Shown here one piece after another: positions 1 to 7,527 of a stretch of 44,918 bases of DNA (positions within the stretch are counted from its first letter, which is position 1; each line of letters starts with the position of its first letter). The translations under genes were made by a program, and so were the position numbers. Source of the stretch: Alphaproteobacteria bacterium (lineage in GTDB: Bacteria; Pseudomonadota; Alphaproteobacteria; Micavibrionales; UBA2020); contig JAPPOU010000155.1 of the NCBI GenBank assembly GCA_028817795.1, positions 67,365 through 112,282 on the forward strand, written 5' to 3'. Under the pieces are notes generated by a model. It made no database searches. It was not told the origin of the DNA and worked only from the letters and a program-made list of their open reading frames with translations.

Positions 1-1223
1 ATATCGTTCCGCGCTGTCGTAAGAATGCCGATATTCACCGCACTGGGGTTTGCCGCGCCCGCCAGCAACTGGCCTGCAAAGCTGCCCCGGAATGACGGCA
101 AACCGTTCAACGCGCCCGCCGCCGGGTCCAGCAAATCACGATACGTGATCGAAGGCATATTCAGCTCAAGGCCGCCACCTTCAATCCCCTGAACAATGCG
201 GCCACCAATTGCACTACTGGAGACCAACTGCCCGCCCGCATTCCGTATGCCACCCCAGAAAGATTGCATGAAGTTGCAGCTATCCTGCGGCGGGAACACA
301 CCCGCGCCAATGCCTGTAAAACTGCCAATCAAATTCCCCCAGGCCGCGCTGGCCTGCGCAATCGCGGCCTGCGCCGTTGCCAGCACGCCCGTGATCGCGC
401 CGTTTACGGCACCTAGTTGCGCCTGCAAGCCTGTCGTGTAACCCTGTACCTCTGTTGTCAGAGCTGTAACCTCTCCCATATACGAACTCACCTCTGCCAC
501 GAAAGCAATATTCATAGAAAACTTGACGGAGACAACGGGCGTATCAATGCTTGCCATGCCCTGCAGGTTCGATAAAGCGCCTTGCAAGTTGGTCAAAGCG
601 CCTGAAATACTATTAATCTGCCCATTCACGCTGTTAATCGCATTGTTAATGCCGCCCATAACGTTATTCAGCGTGTTTAAAACGCCATTAATCAAATCAT
701 CGAGTGCGCCCAGAACCGTCGCACCCATGGCATAGGTCACGGACAAATCAAAACCACCGCCCGACATATGCCCGGTCATCATCCCGCCCGCAGGGTTATC
801 AAGCACGCCCTTGAACCTGTTGGCCATTGTTGATGGCTGGCCGGTCGAATCCAGCCCCAGCGTACCCATCAGGTTATAAATGTCACCCGTGCCGCCTGAA
901 AACACACCCGCAATGGCGGCGCCAAGATTAACGTTCGTCACATCAGAAAAAATCGCGCCCAAACGCGCCGACAGGGCCAAGGCCCGGTCAAAACAAGTCA
1001 TGCCCATGGCCGTATCGTTCTGCTTGACGACTTGCGTATAGGCCAGATCGCGCACGCGCTTGGCATCCGCCGCCCGTTCCATGACATCATAAACATCTTG
1101 ATTGCAACCGGGCTGCACTTGCGCCTGCGCCGCTGTTGTGGAAACAGTCAGCATAACAGCCAAAAAACCTGCAACCATTGCAGCTTTGCCTGTTGAGTAT
1201 GCGCTGTATATAGCCTGCTTCAT
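1..1223 (-). CDS. exported paralogue family protein, C-terminus beyond window
   Basis: Open frame from an ATG at 1223 leftwards to the window edge with no stop (407 codons visible), so the 3' end is missing. The N-terminus is a signal peptide with hydrophobic core and a likely AQA cleavage site near residue 36. It is followed by a GCN motif, then MERAADAKRVRDLAYTQ and TCFDRALALSARLGAIFSD, closely matching the gene just upstream (1232-2671). A later motif, SCNFMQSFWGG, also recurs in the three upstream genes. The middle is rich in Asn/Gly/Ala and small hydrophobics with low-complexity heptad-like runs of N, L and I. A GGGG ribosome site lies 5 nt before the ATG, 8 nt after the preceding stop, so it is the fourth gene of the operon. 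I do not recognise the family; the export prediction is strong, the function unknown. Confidence 0.8.
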   Translation of the reverse strand, partial: MKQAIYSAYSTGKAAMVAGFLAVMLTVSTTAAQAQVQPGCNQDVYDVMERAADAKRVRDLAYTQVVKQNDTAMGMTCFDRALALSARLGAIFSDVTNVNLGAAIAGVFSGGTGDIYNLMGTLGLDSTGQPSTMANRFKGVLDNPAGGMMTGHMSGGGFDLSVTYAMGATVLGALDDLINGVLNTLNNVMGGINNAINSVNGQINSISGALTNLQGALSNLQGMASIDTPVVSVKFSMNIAFVAEVSSYMGEVTALTTEVQGYTTGLQAQLGAVNGAITGVLATAQAAIAQASAAWGNLIGSFTGIGAGVFPPQDSCNFMQSFWGGIRNAGGQLVSSSAIGGRIVQGIEGGGLELNMPSITYRDLLDPAAGALNGLPSFRGSFAGQLLAGAANPSAVNIGILTTARND

Positions 1224-1231
1224 ATTTTCCC

Positions 1232-2671
1232 CTACGGCATCTGCGTAATTAAAACGTTCATGGGCGATCCCGGCGCGATCACAGGCGCGCCGCGCCAGCT
1301 TTCAAGACCGTTCACAGGGTTTGCCGGCCCTGTCGGGGCCAGTAACAACGTATTCTTGTCCCGTATCGCCTCATCCAGTATCAATGCGTTACCATGGCTA
1401 TGGATTTCACGCGTCATCAGGTCAGACCCCTCACCACCACTCAGCAACGTATTGTACGACATATACGGCATATACGATTCCATACCTTCAGCAATCACGC
1501 CCGGAATACCGTTGTAGCCACCCCATATCCACTGGGCGTAATCGCAATCATCTGCAGGCGCGCCGCCAGCACCACCGCCCCATGCTTGATAAGTCATGGC
1601 AGCGCGATCCGTCCAGACAACACCCGTTCCGGTGGCCGTCACGTTTTCGACAAACAACTCCACAGGGCCACCCGCATCATTCAACGCATCATACAAACGC
1701 GCCTTTTCATCCCACAGCGCTTGTAGTGATTGGAAATACGTCACAATGCCGCCGTTAATGGCGCTATAAGGTCCGTTTTGCTCGGATGCTCTTTGGTCGT
1801 TCAACATCTGCACCCATGCCTGTCGCACCGTTTCCGCATTTGATGCCGTGGGGGGCGGTCCTAAAACAGCCAGCAATTGCGGCTGCAGGTTGGCTACGAT
1901 TGTCGTATCCACCAAATCAATATACGCCATGATAGACCCCGGTATCGGCGTACCTAAAGCATCGTATCCCGTATTGTGAAAGAACCTGACGCCCATCCGG
2001 CCCAAAAGAGAATCTGCAAAGCTATCCAGCGTTGCAACGGAAACATCCCACCCGTCATCAACATCCCAAAAAGGATCGGCCGGCTCGGCAGGATAGGTCG
2101 GAAACGGTGCGGGAGGAACGACAGGCGTTTGCGGTGGCAAAATGGACGAAACCTGTATGCCAGCCTCGCCACCGAAATAAACGTCAAGCACGTTCACAAG
2201 ACTGCCCGCCATGGAATGCGCCATGGTATAGGGCGCGGGCGGCGTGCCCGCTGCCGCGCCCGGCATAACGCGCATACCTAAACCGGCAAGCGGGTTGTAA
2301 ATTGGCCCACGGAACAAATCTTCGCCCAATGAGGGCATGATGCTATAGCTATATGTCGTCTGGTCAGAGCTTAAGGGCGGCGGGAGATCAGAAAAAATCG
2401 CGCCCAAACGCGATGACACAGATAAGCCTCTCTCAAAACAGCTTACCAGCAATGTTGAATCCGGGTGCAAAATCATTTTGGCATAGGCTGCATTGCGTAC
2501 ACGTTTGGCATCAGCATGGCGCTCCATAAGGCCCAGAATACCGCCCCTGTTGCCTGTTTCGCTGGCACCGGGCACCCGCTGCGCAAAGGCCTCATGCGCA
2601 GGCAGGCTCAGCACGGCAGCAACACCCGCCACCGCGCATATTCTCAGACCTGTTTTCCACGCATCAAACAC
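1232..2671 (-). CDS. exported paralogue family protein, 479 aa
   Basis: Begins at a GTG with an AAGGGA site about 10 nt upstream. The signal peptide ends near AHEAFA/Q (about residue 30). Mature protein shares ERHADAKRVRNAAYAK, a single SCF Cys and SSRLGAIFSD with the downstream partial gene, and CDYAQWIWGG aligns with the Cys-x6-Trp motif seen in all four paralogues. Unlike the others it lacks the early GCN cysteine. Proline-rich spacers occupy the middle (about residues 195-210). It is the third gene in a minus-strand operon of four. No enzyme motif is visible. A role at the cell surface or periplasm is inferred from the signal peptide only. Confidence 0.82.
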   Translation of the reverse strand: MFDAWKTGLRICAVAGVAAVLSLPAHEAFAQRVPGASETGNRGGILGLMERHADAKRVRNAAYAKMILHPDSTLLVSCFERGLSVSSRLGAIFSDLPPPLSSDQTTYSYSIMPSLGEDLFRGPIYNPLAGLGMRVMPGAAAGTPPAPYTMAHSMAGSLVNVLDVYFGGEAGIQVSSILPPQTPVVPPAPFPTYPAEPADPFWDVDDGWDVSVATLDSFADSLLGRMGVRFFHNTGYDALGTPIPGSIMAYIDLVDTTIVANLQPQLLAVLGPPPTASNAETVRQAWVQMLNDQRASEQNGPYSAINGGIVTYFQSLQALWDEKARLYDALNDAGGPVELFVENVTATGTGVVWTDRAAMTYQAWGGGAGGAPADDCDYAQWIWGGYNGIPGVIAEGMESYMPYMSYNTLLSGGEGSDLMTREIHSHGNALILDEAIRDKNTLLLAPTGPANPVNGLESWRGAPVIAPGSPMNVLITQMP

Positions 2672-2690
2672 GTTTTATATTCCCTTCACC

Positions 2691-3419
2691 TCACGGGCAC
2701 GTTGCCACTGCGCCCATTTGCAGCATCACATCACACGGCGTTTGCGCGCCTGCAAAACTTTGTACAGCAGGGGCCGGCAGGTTGTTCACCGCCGTCTGCA
2801 TGTTTTGAAAGACGCCTTGATCTGCCGCCGTGTTCCAGTTGGTATTATAATCCGGGTCCGCTGGCGCCCCGCCGACCGTTGGGGGCGCACCCGCGCCGGG
2901 CGCACCGCCGTTCACCAAATCCTGAAATGTTGAAAACGGCACGCCGGGGTTCACCCCCATGCTTTCCACCTGGCTCCACAAATTCGCGGCTTCGTCACAG
3001 GTAAACGGCCCGTTCCCCGCAGGCAACGGGATCGCGCCATAGTTGACTATATTTGTCTTGTTCCCAACGGAATCGGGGAAGTCATCATACATCGCTGTCA
3101 GGGCATCCTCGATTACAGGCTGCAGTGATGGTACAAAGTCACCCGAAAATATCTGACCGCCTTGATACCCTGAAATTGCCGCCGCCTGGTTAAAGCAGGT
3201 GAGGGCCAAAACACTGTCATCTTGGTCAAAAATCGCATCATCCACCGAGTTACTGGCTGCCGTTCGCGCATCAGACGTTGTTTGCATGGCATCCAGTACG
3301 GCGGGGTTGCATCCTTCCACAGCCTGCGCGAAAGCTGCAGGCGCAGACAGCAACAACCCCATGACAAGAAAGCCCGGTAAAGCCAGTTGGTAAATACGAG
3401 ATGATAAATACGTCTTCAT
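2691..3419 (-). CDS. exported paralogue family protein, 242 aa
   Basis: I chose the ATG at 3419 because AAGAGG sits 6 nt before it; the same frame stays open to 3440, but those extra residues precede the signal peptide and overlap the previous gene. The signal peptide ends at about APAAFA/Q. The mature protein begins VEGCNPAVLDAMQ and has DDSVLALTCFNQAAAISG, TCDEAANLW and a C-terminal PCDVMLQMGAVATCP. It is very similar end to end to the gene at 3431-4192, so the two are a recent tandem duplication. Conserved Cys at GCN, TCF, CDE, PCD and the C-terminal CP suggest periplasmic disulfides. Function unknown. Confidence 0.82.
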   Translation of the reverse strand: MKTYLSSRIYQLALPGFLVMGLLLSAPAAFAQAVEGCNPAVLDAMQTTSDARTAASNSVDDAIFDQDDSVLALTCFNQAAAISGYQGGQIFSGDFVPSLQPVIEDALTAMYDDFPDSVGNKTNIVNYGAIPLPAGNGPFTCDEAANLWSQVESMGVNPGVPFSTFQDLVNGGAPGAGAPPTVGGAPADPDYNTNWNTAADQGVFQNMQTAVNNLPAPAVQSFAGAQTPCDVMLQMGAVATCP

Positions 3420-3430
3420 AACAAACCTCT

Positions 3431-4192
3431 TCATGGACATGCTGCAACGGCCCCCAGTTGGAGAAGGACCAAACAGGGCGTTTGTACGTTAGGGTTCGGC
3501 GGTGATGAGGGCTGGCCCACCGATACAGGCGTCACCGCTGGTTGCGGCAAGGCGCTATAAGATGTCTGTAAGCTGGAGAAAACGCCCTGATCTGCAGCGG
3601 CGTTCCAGTTGGCCGCATAATCTGGGTCCGCCGCCGCACCACCAACTGTCGGCACGTTACCCGCCCCCGGCGCGCCACCGGCGACCAACTCTGAAAACGA
3701 TGGATGGGGCACGCCCATATCATTGCCCCGCACCTCCGCCGCCTGCCAAAGGTTCAATATCTCATCGCACGCAAAAGCAGCAGAGCCTGCGGGCAACGTC
3801 GTTGCGCCGTAATTCACACGGTTGCCCAGCACTGTGCCGGTGGAGTAGGGGAAATCATCGTAATGCGACACCAGTGCATCCTCGATCACGCTGCGCAGGG
3901 TCGGCATAAAATCGCCAGACCATATCTGCGCGCCGTGATAGGCTGAAATCGCCGCCGCCTGGTTAAAGCAGGTCAGGGCCAAAACGCTGTCATCTTGCTC
4001 AAACACCACATCGTCAGCAGACACGCTGGCCGCGACATGCGCGTTCCCTGTGCTTTGCATCGCGGCAAAAACCGCAGGGTTGCATCCTTCAATCGCTTGC
4101 GCAAAAGCGGGCGCGGCCTGAAACATCAGACCCGCGACCAATAAACAAGAAAACCCTTTCCCCTCCGGGAGCCGGAAAAAATACCCGAACAT
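3431..4192 (-). CDS. exported paralogue family protein, 253 aa, first gene of operon
   Basis: First gene of the four-gene minus-strand operon, behind a candidate promoter at 4220-4249. The signal peptide ends near APAFA/Q. The mature part carries IEGCNPAVFAAMQ, DSVLALTCFNQAAAISAY, a second motif ACDEILNLW, a GGAPGAG linker, and the C-terminus LLQLGAVAACP. It differs from its neighbour (2691-3419) mainly by a proline-rich insertion before the C-terminus. Cysteine positions are conserved between the two, which supports an oxidised periplasmic or surface protein. I cannot assign a function or a named family. Confidence 0.82.
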   Translation of the reverse strand: MFGYFFRLPEGKGFSCLLVAGLMFQAAPAFAQAIEGCNPAVFAAMQSTGNAHVAASVSADDVVFEQDDSVLALTCFNQAAAISAYHGAQIWSGDFMPTLRSVIEDALVSHYDDFPYSTGTVLGNRVNYGATTLPAGSAAFACDEILNLWQAAEVRGNDMGVPHPSFSELVAGGAPGAGNVPTVGGAAADPDYAANWNAAADQGVFSSLQTSYSALPQPAVTPVSVGQPSSPPNPNVQTPCLVLLQLGAVAACP

Positions 4193-4219
4193 GCTACAAC
4201 CCCAGACAAATCCACCTTA

Positions 4220-4249
4220 TATATTCAATTTTAACAAAAAACGTGTCAA
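4220..4249 (-). promoter_or_regulatory. candidate sigma70 promoter of the exported-protein operon
   Basis: On the minus strand a TTGACA (4244-4249) is followed after 18 nt by AATATA (4220-4225), about 28 nt before the ATG at 4192. The -35 matches consensus; the -10 is approximate and a GAATAT one base nearer is an alternative. Confidence 0.5.
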
Positions 4250-4313
4250 ATGTCTTTAACAAAGTGGTATAAAATGGGCTAACTCTTTTAATTAACAGGG
4301 AAAAACAGTTTTT

Positions 4314-4883
4314 ATGCGTATTGTCGCAGGACGCCATCGCGGCCGCCCTTTGGCCAGCCCAAAGGGCCTTCAGACCCGCCCCACAAGCGACCGGGCGCGT
4401 GAGTCGGTCTTCAATATCTTGCAACACGCCCCTTGGGCAGAAAATGTGTTGGAAGATGCTGCGGTGATGGACGTTTTTTGCGGCACGGGGGCATTGGGAT
4501 TAGAGGCTCTGTCCCGTGGCGCGGCACATGCCGTATTTATTGATAAAGACAAAGCCGCCCTTAATGCCTGCCGCCAGAACATCGCCACATTCAAAGAAGA
4601 AAAAAACAGCCTTGTATTACAACAAGATGCCCTATCCTGCCCGCAACGGCCCCCACATATTGCACCACGCAACCTTGTTTTTTTAGACCCTCCCTATGGC
4701 TATGATCTGGGCATAAAAGCCCTTAGACACCTTGAGGCGCAAAACTGGCTCGCCCCACACGTTATAACAATTATGGAAATGAAAAAGTCGGCGCCCGAAC
4801 CGTTGCCGGACAGCTTTACACTGGTCAATGAGCGCCACTATGGCATCGCGTTGCTCCGCTTCCTGAAAAAGCACACAAAATAA
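4314..4883 (+). CDS. rsmD: 16S rRNA (guanine966-N2)-methyltransferase
   Basis: 189 aa, the usual length for RsmD. It transfers a methyl group from S-adenosylmethionine to N2 of G966 of 16S rRNA in the small subunit. Seen in the sequence: the family N-terminus MRIVAGRHRGRPL, the TRPTSDRARESVFNIL segment (about residues 22-37), the SAM-binding DVFCGTGALGLEALSRGA (about 55-72), and the catalytic DPPYG (about 124-128), which is the form of the N-methyltransferase NPPY motif used in this family. It is transcribed divergently from the exported-protein operon; a TATAAA at 4268 could serve as its -10. The ribosome site is weak. Confidence 0.95.
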   Translation: MRIVAGRHRGRPLASPKGLQTRPTSDRARESVFNILQHAPWAENVLEDAAVMDVFCGTGALGLEALSRGAAHAVFIDKDKAALNACRQNIATFKEEKNSLVLQQDALSCPQRPPHIAPRNLVFLDPPYGYDLGIKALRHLEAQNWLAPHVITIMEMKKSAPEPLPDSFTLVNERHYGIALLRFLKKHTK

Positions 4884-4893
4884 CCATAACCAA

Positions 4894-4922
4894 TTGACAT
4901 ATCAAAGCGCTTTTCCTATGCT
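4894..4922 (+). promoter_or_regulatory. sigma70-type promoter of the ankyrin operon
   Basis: TTGACA at 4894-4899, a 17-nt spacer, then TATGCT at 4917-4922. The first ankyrin gene starts 40 nt downstream, with AGGAG about 10 nt before its ATG. It lies just after the rsmD stop, so the ankyrin genes need not depend on rsmD transcription. Confidence 0.65.
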
Positions 4923-4962
4923 CATGGCACTTACGCATATTTAAGTCAGGAGCATACCGGCC

Positions 4963-5844
4963 ATGGGCTTGTTCACAACAAAAAAGCGGACACCAAAACC
5001 GGAAGAGATTCGCACGCAACAATATGCGCAGCTACGGCAGTATATCCGGAACCCGCAAGATCACGACAAGCTGGCCACGCTCCTCTCCCAGAACCCCGCG
5101 CTTGTCCATGAACGCATCGAAGGCAAAAAAACGCCGCTGGACGTTATTTTAGGCAACGTTCATCAAGTAGGGTATCTAGAGAGATACAAAAAAACACTGG
5201 ATGTGTTACTAGCCTATGACCCGGAAAGAAAATCTTTTTCAAAATCAAAATTAAGCGCGATTTATCTTGAGAGCACGATCTCCGCATTAGAATATTTTCA
5301 TGATAAAGGCATCATTGACGTGAATACCCCCATGAAAGGAAACAGCCCTTTACACCTTGCCAGCGCCTATGGCCGGTCAGGACTTATCCGCTGGCTGCTA
5401 TCAAAAGGCGCGGACCCCGCAGCAACAAATGACAAAGGCCAGCTTCCACTGGACATGACATCTAACGTCGTATGTCGCCATATCCTGACTCCGCTCACAC
5501 CGCCGCCATCCGTTCCTGCTGCAAATACAACCGTAGAAAACAACACCTGGGCCATAGACGGCGATGCCGTTGTCACGCATACCCTGCGCCTGCCGTCTTC
5601 ACAACGCGTTCTTACCGATATTTTCAACTTCGAAACGCGAGAGAGAGTACATATATACGAAGACGAAACAGGACCCGCACGCAGCTTTCCACCGCAATCT
5701 TTTAACGCTATCAGCGTTGAAACGCTACGCGTTGCAGAACAAAACTTCACACGCTTAACAGGTCATGCGCCCCCGCGCCCGGCTATGCCCGTAAAACCGT
5801 TTCCGCCACGCGCCGCCGCAAAGAAAGCTGGCAATAATGTTTAA
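4963..5844 (+). CDS. ankyrin-repeat protein with type A C-terminal domain (1 of 4)
   Basis: 293 aa, no signal peptide or membrane segment. The N-terminal part (about residues 20-125) is helical and repeat-like, with degenerate ankyrin units. The clearest ankyrin repeat is GNSPLHLASAYGRSGLIRWL followed by SKGADPAATNDKGQLPLD (about 127-166). After a Pro-rich linker comes an 80-residue domain (about 193-275): TWAIDGDAVVTHTL, VLTDIFNFETRERVHIY, FPPQSFNAI, NFTRLTGHAPP. The same domain closes the next three genes. Ankyrin repeats bind proteins; what this one binds is unknown. First gene of a five-gene operon; its last 8 nt overlap the next gene. Confidence 0.88.
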   Translation: MGLFTTKKRTPKPEEIRTQQYAQLRQYIRNPQDHDKLATLLSQNPALVHERIEGKKTPLDVILGNVHQVGYLERYKKTLDVLLAYDPERKSFSKSKLSAIYLESTISALEYFHDKGIIDVNTPMKGNSPLHLASAYGRSGLIRWLLSKGADPAATNDKGQLPLDMTSNVVCRHILTPLTPPPSVPAANTTVENNTWAIDGDAVVTHTLRLPSSQRVLTDIFNFETRERVHIYEDETGPARSFPPQSFNAISVETLRVAEQNFTRLTGHAPPRPAMPVKPFPPRAAAKKAGNNV

Positions 5845-6679
5845 GAAAGACCCCTTCAAAAAAACCATGAAAGCCATTTCAAGGCGCCAAGTGCAGCAGT
5901 CGCTGGAACTTATCAAAGCGCACCCGGAGGACATGCTAAAAAAAAGCAGCAGCGACCATTGGATATGGGAGGACAGGCCCTTCAAGCTTGCACTTGTACG
6001 CTATGCAAATGGCCGCCCCACGTGGCGTCCCGTTCTTGATGCCTTAAGAGAGCTGGACCCCGAAGGCAAAACACTGTGCAAGCATACCCTGACCTATCTT
6101 TGCAGAAGCAGCAATATCCCCGCGCTTGAGTACTTGAAAGAACACAACCTCTTTGACGTCAACATGCAACTGAACGACGGCAACACGCCACTGCACATTG
6201 CAGCAGAAAACGAGCAAACCGGCCTGATCCGCTGGCTGTTTGAACACGGCGCAGATGCGCAAATGAAAAACGCCCAAGGCGTTTACCCCGCAGACATGAC
6301 AACAACACCCGCACAATATGACCTGTTCAAAAAGAATGATGCCGTGCCTGCACCCGGCGACGATGTGGATATATGGGAGGTTTTATCCCCCACCACAATC
6401 GCGCATACAGCCGGTTATGCCGGCATCGCCCTGCAGCTCACGGATATTTTCAATTTCGAGACACGAGAGCGCGTTGCCCTGCACGTTATTGACGGCAAAC
6501 AGAAAATAACGCACCCGCCACAGCCCTTCAGCACGATTGACCCTGAAACGCTAAACACAGCCGCACAGCATTTTGAAAAAATAGCCGGCCAAAAACCACC
6601 CAACACCGAGGCGGGTTTTTCAACATATCGAAAGCCTGCACTAAACCTGATACCGCAAAATAGAAGAGGCCAGACATGA
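5837..6679 (+). CDS. ankyrin-repeat protein with type A C-terminal domain (2 of 4)
   Basis: 280 aa, same architecture as its neighbours: helical N-terminal part with degenerate repeats, one clear ankyrin unit (DGNTPLHIAAENEQTGLIRW then FEHGADAQMKNAQGVYPADM, about residues 114-155), a short linker, and the type A domain (about 178-258) with WEVLSPTTIAHTAG, LTDIFNFETRERVALHV, HPPQPFSTI and TAAQHFEKIAGQKPP. It overlaps the preceding gene by 8 nt and the next by the ATGA quartet, so translation is probably coupled. The FEKIAGQKPP-coding DNA (6560-6597) is repeated exactly in the fourth gene. No export signal is seen. Confidence 0.88.
   Translation: MFKKDPFKKTMKAISRRQVQQSLELIKAHPEDMLKKSSSDHWIWEDRPFKLALVRYANGRPTWRPVLDALRELDPEGKTLCKHTLTYLCRSSNIPALEYLKEHNLFDVNMQLNDGNTPLHIAAENEQTGLIRWLFEHGADAQMKNAQGVYPADMTTTPAQYDLFKKNDAVPAPGDDVDIWEVLSPTTIAHTAGYAGIALQLTDIFNFETRERVALHVIDGKQKITHPPQPFSTIDPETLNTAAQHFEKIAGQKPPNTEAGFSTYRKPALNLIPQNRRGQT
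6560..6597 (+). repeat. 38-bp exact direct repeat, copy 1
   Basis: These 38 bases recur exactly at 8571-8608. Both copies encode the AAQHFEKIAGQKP end of the type A domain in the second and fourth ankyrin genes. Exact identity in otherwise diverged genes suggests recent duplication or gene conversion. Confidence 0.9.
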
Positions 6680-7527
6680 GCTTTTTCACGAAATCAAATT
6701 TCGAAAAGGCCTTCTCTGCATTACAAAGTGTGCAGAAAGACGATCTTATCACACTGATAAACGAGAACCCTGAATTACTGGACGAAAAAGATAAGCACGG
6801 CACAAGCATCTTTGATTACACGATACAGCGCATTACTTCGCTAAAATTAAAGGAGTTCTTTTTCAAGCCCGTACTTGATGTCATGCTGGAAAGAAGACCC
6901 AAAACAATAAATCCGGTATATATTCAAAAGGCCTGCTACAACGGTCATGTCAGTTTCATGCAATACCTGTTTGACAAAGACATGTTCGATGTAAATGCCA
7001 AAATCCCGGTATACGGCACACCTCTTCACGCAGCCTGTCATGGCACCGAAATTGGCGCTGTACGCTGGCTCCTGTCAAAAGGCGCGAACCCAAAAACGCT
7101 CGATGAAAGGGGCTTGTTGCCACAGGAAAAAACCAGCAGCGAACAAATTCAACGCCTGCTTATACAGGCAACACCCTCCCCTGCCCCCAAAGCACCGCCG
7201 CCCAAAAAACAAAACGCGCAAGAAACCACTGATACATGGAAAGTCTCTAACCTGTCCGTCATTCACATTTCCCGTTTTCCCGTGGTCGGCCATGTTTTAA
7301 CGGATATCTTTAATTTCGAAACACAAGAGCGCGTTCACATACACCAAAAGAAAAACGGACATGAAACCGTATTTCCACCCCAGCCTTTTGAAGCTGCCAA
7401 TATCAACGCCATCAACGCGGCAGCACGACACTTTAAACACATCACCGGAAAAGCGCCCCCTGAATATAACACGGTGCGCAAAATGCCTCTGAAACAAATA
7501 CCGCAAAACAAAGTGGGTTCATCATGA
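6676..7527 (+). CDS. ankyrin-repeat protein with type A C-terminal domain (3 of 4)
   Basis: 283 aa. N-terminal degenerate repeats (LITLINENPELLDEKDKHGT, about 19-38), a clear ankyrin unit with YGTPLHAACHGTEIGAVRWL and SKGANPKTLDERGLLP (about 114-151), a Pro/Lys-rich linker (PSPAPKAPPPKK, about 167-178), then the type A domain (about 190-270) with TWKVSNLSVIHISRF, LTDIFNFETQERVHIHQ, FPPQPFEAA and ARHFKHITGKAPPEY. Its start overlaps the previous stop and its stop overlaps the next start, each by ATGA. The DNA is visibly A-rich compared with the metabolic genes of the window. Ligand and role unknown. Confidence 0.88.
   Translation: MSFFTKSNFEKAFSALQSVQKDDLITLINENPELLDEKDKHGTSIFDYTIQRITSLKLKEFFFKPVLDVMLERRPKTINPVYIQKACYNGHVSFMQYLFDKDMFDVNAKIPVYGTPLHAACHGTEIGAVRWLLSKGANPKTLDERGLLPQEKTSSEQIQRLLIQATPSPAPKAPPPKKQNAQETTDTWKVSNLSVIHISRFPVVGHVLTDIFNFETQERVHIHQKKNGHETVFPPQPFEAANINAINAAARHFKHITGKAPPEYNTVRKMPLKQIPQNKVGSS

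Noticed and set aside
196..735. Short plus-strand open frames across the first 1.2 kb
   Set aside because: They are antisense to a continuous minus-strand coding frame with signal peptide and homology to its neighbours; the plus-strand products have no family features.
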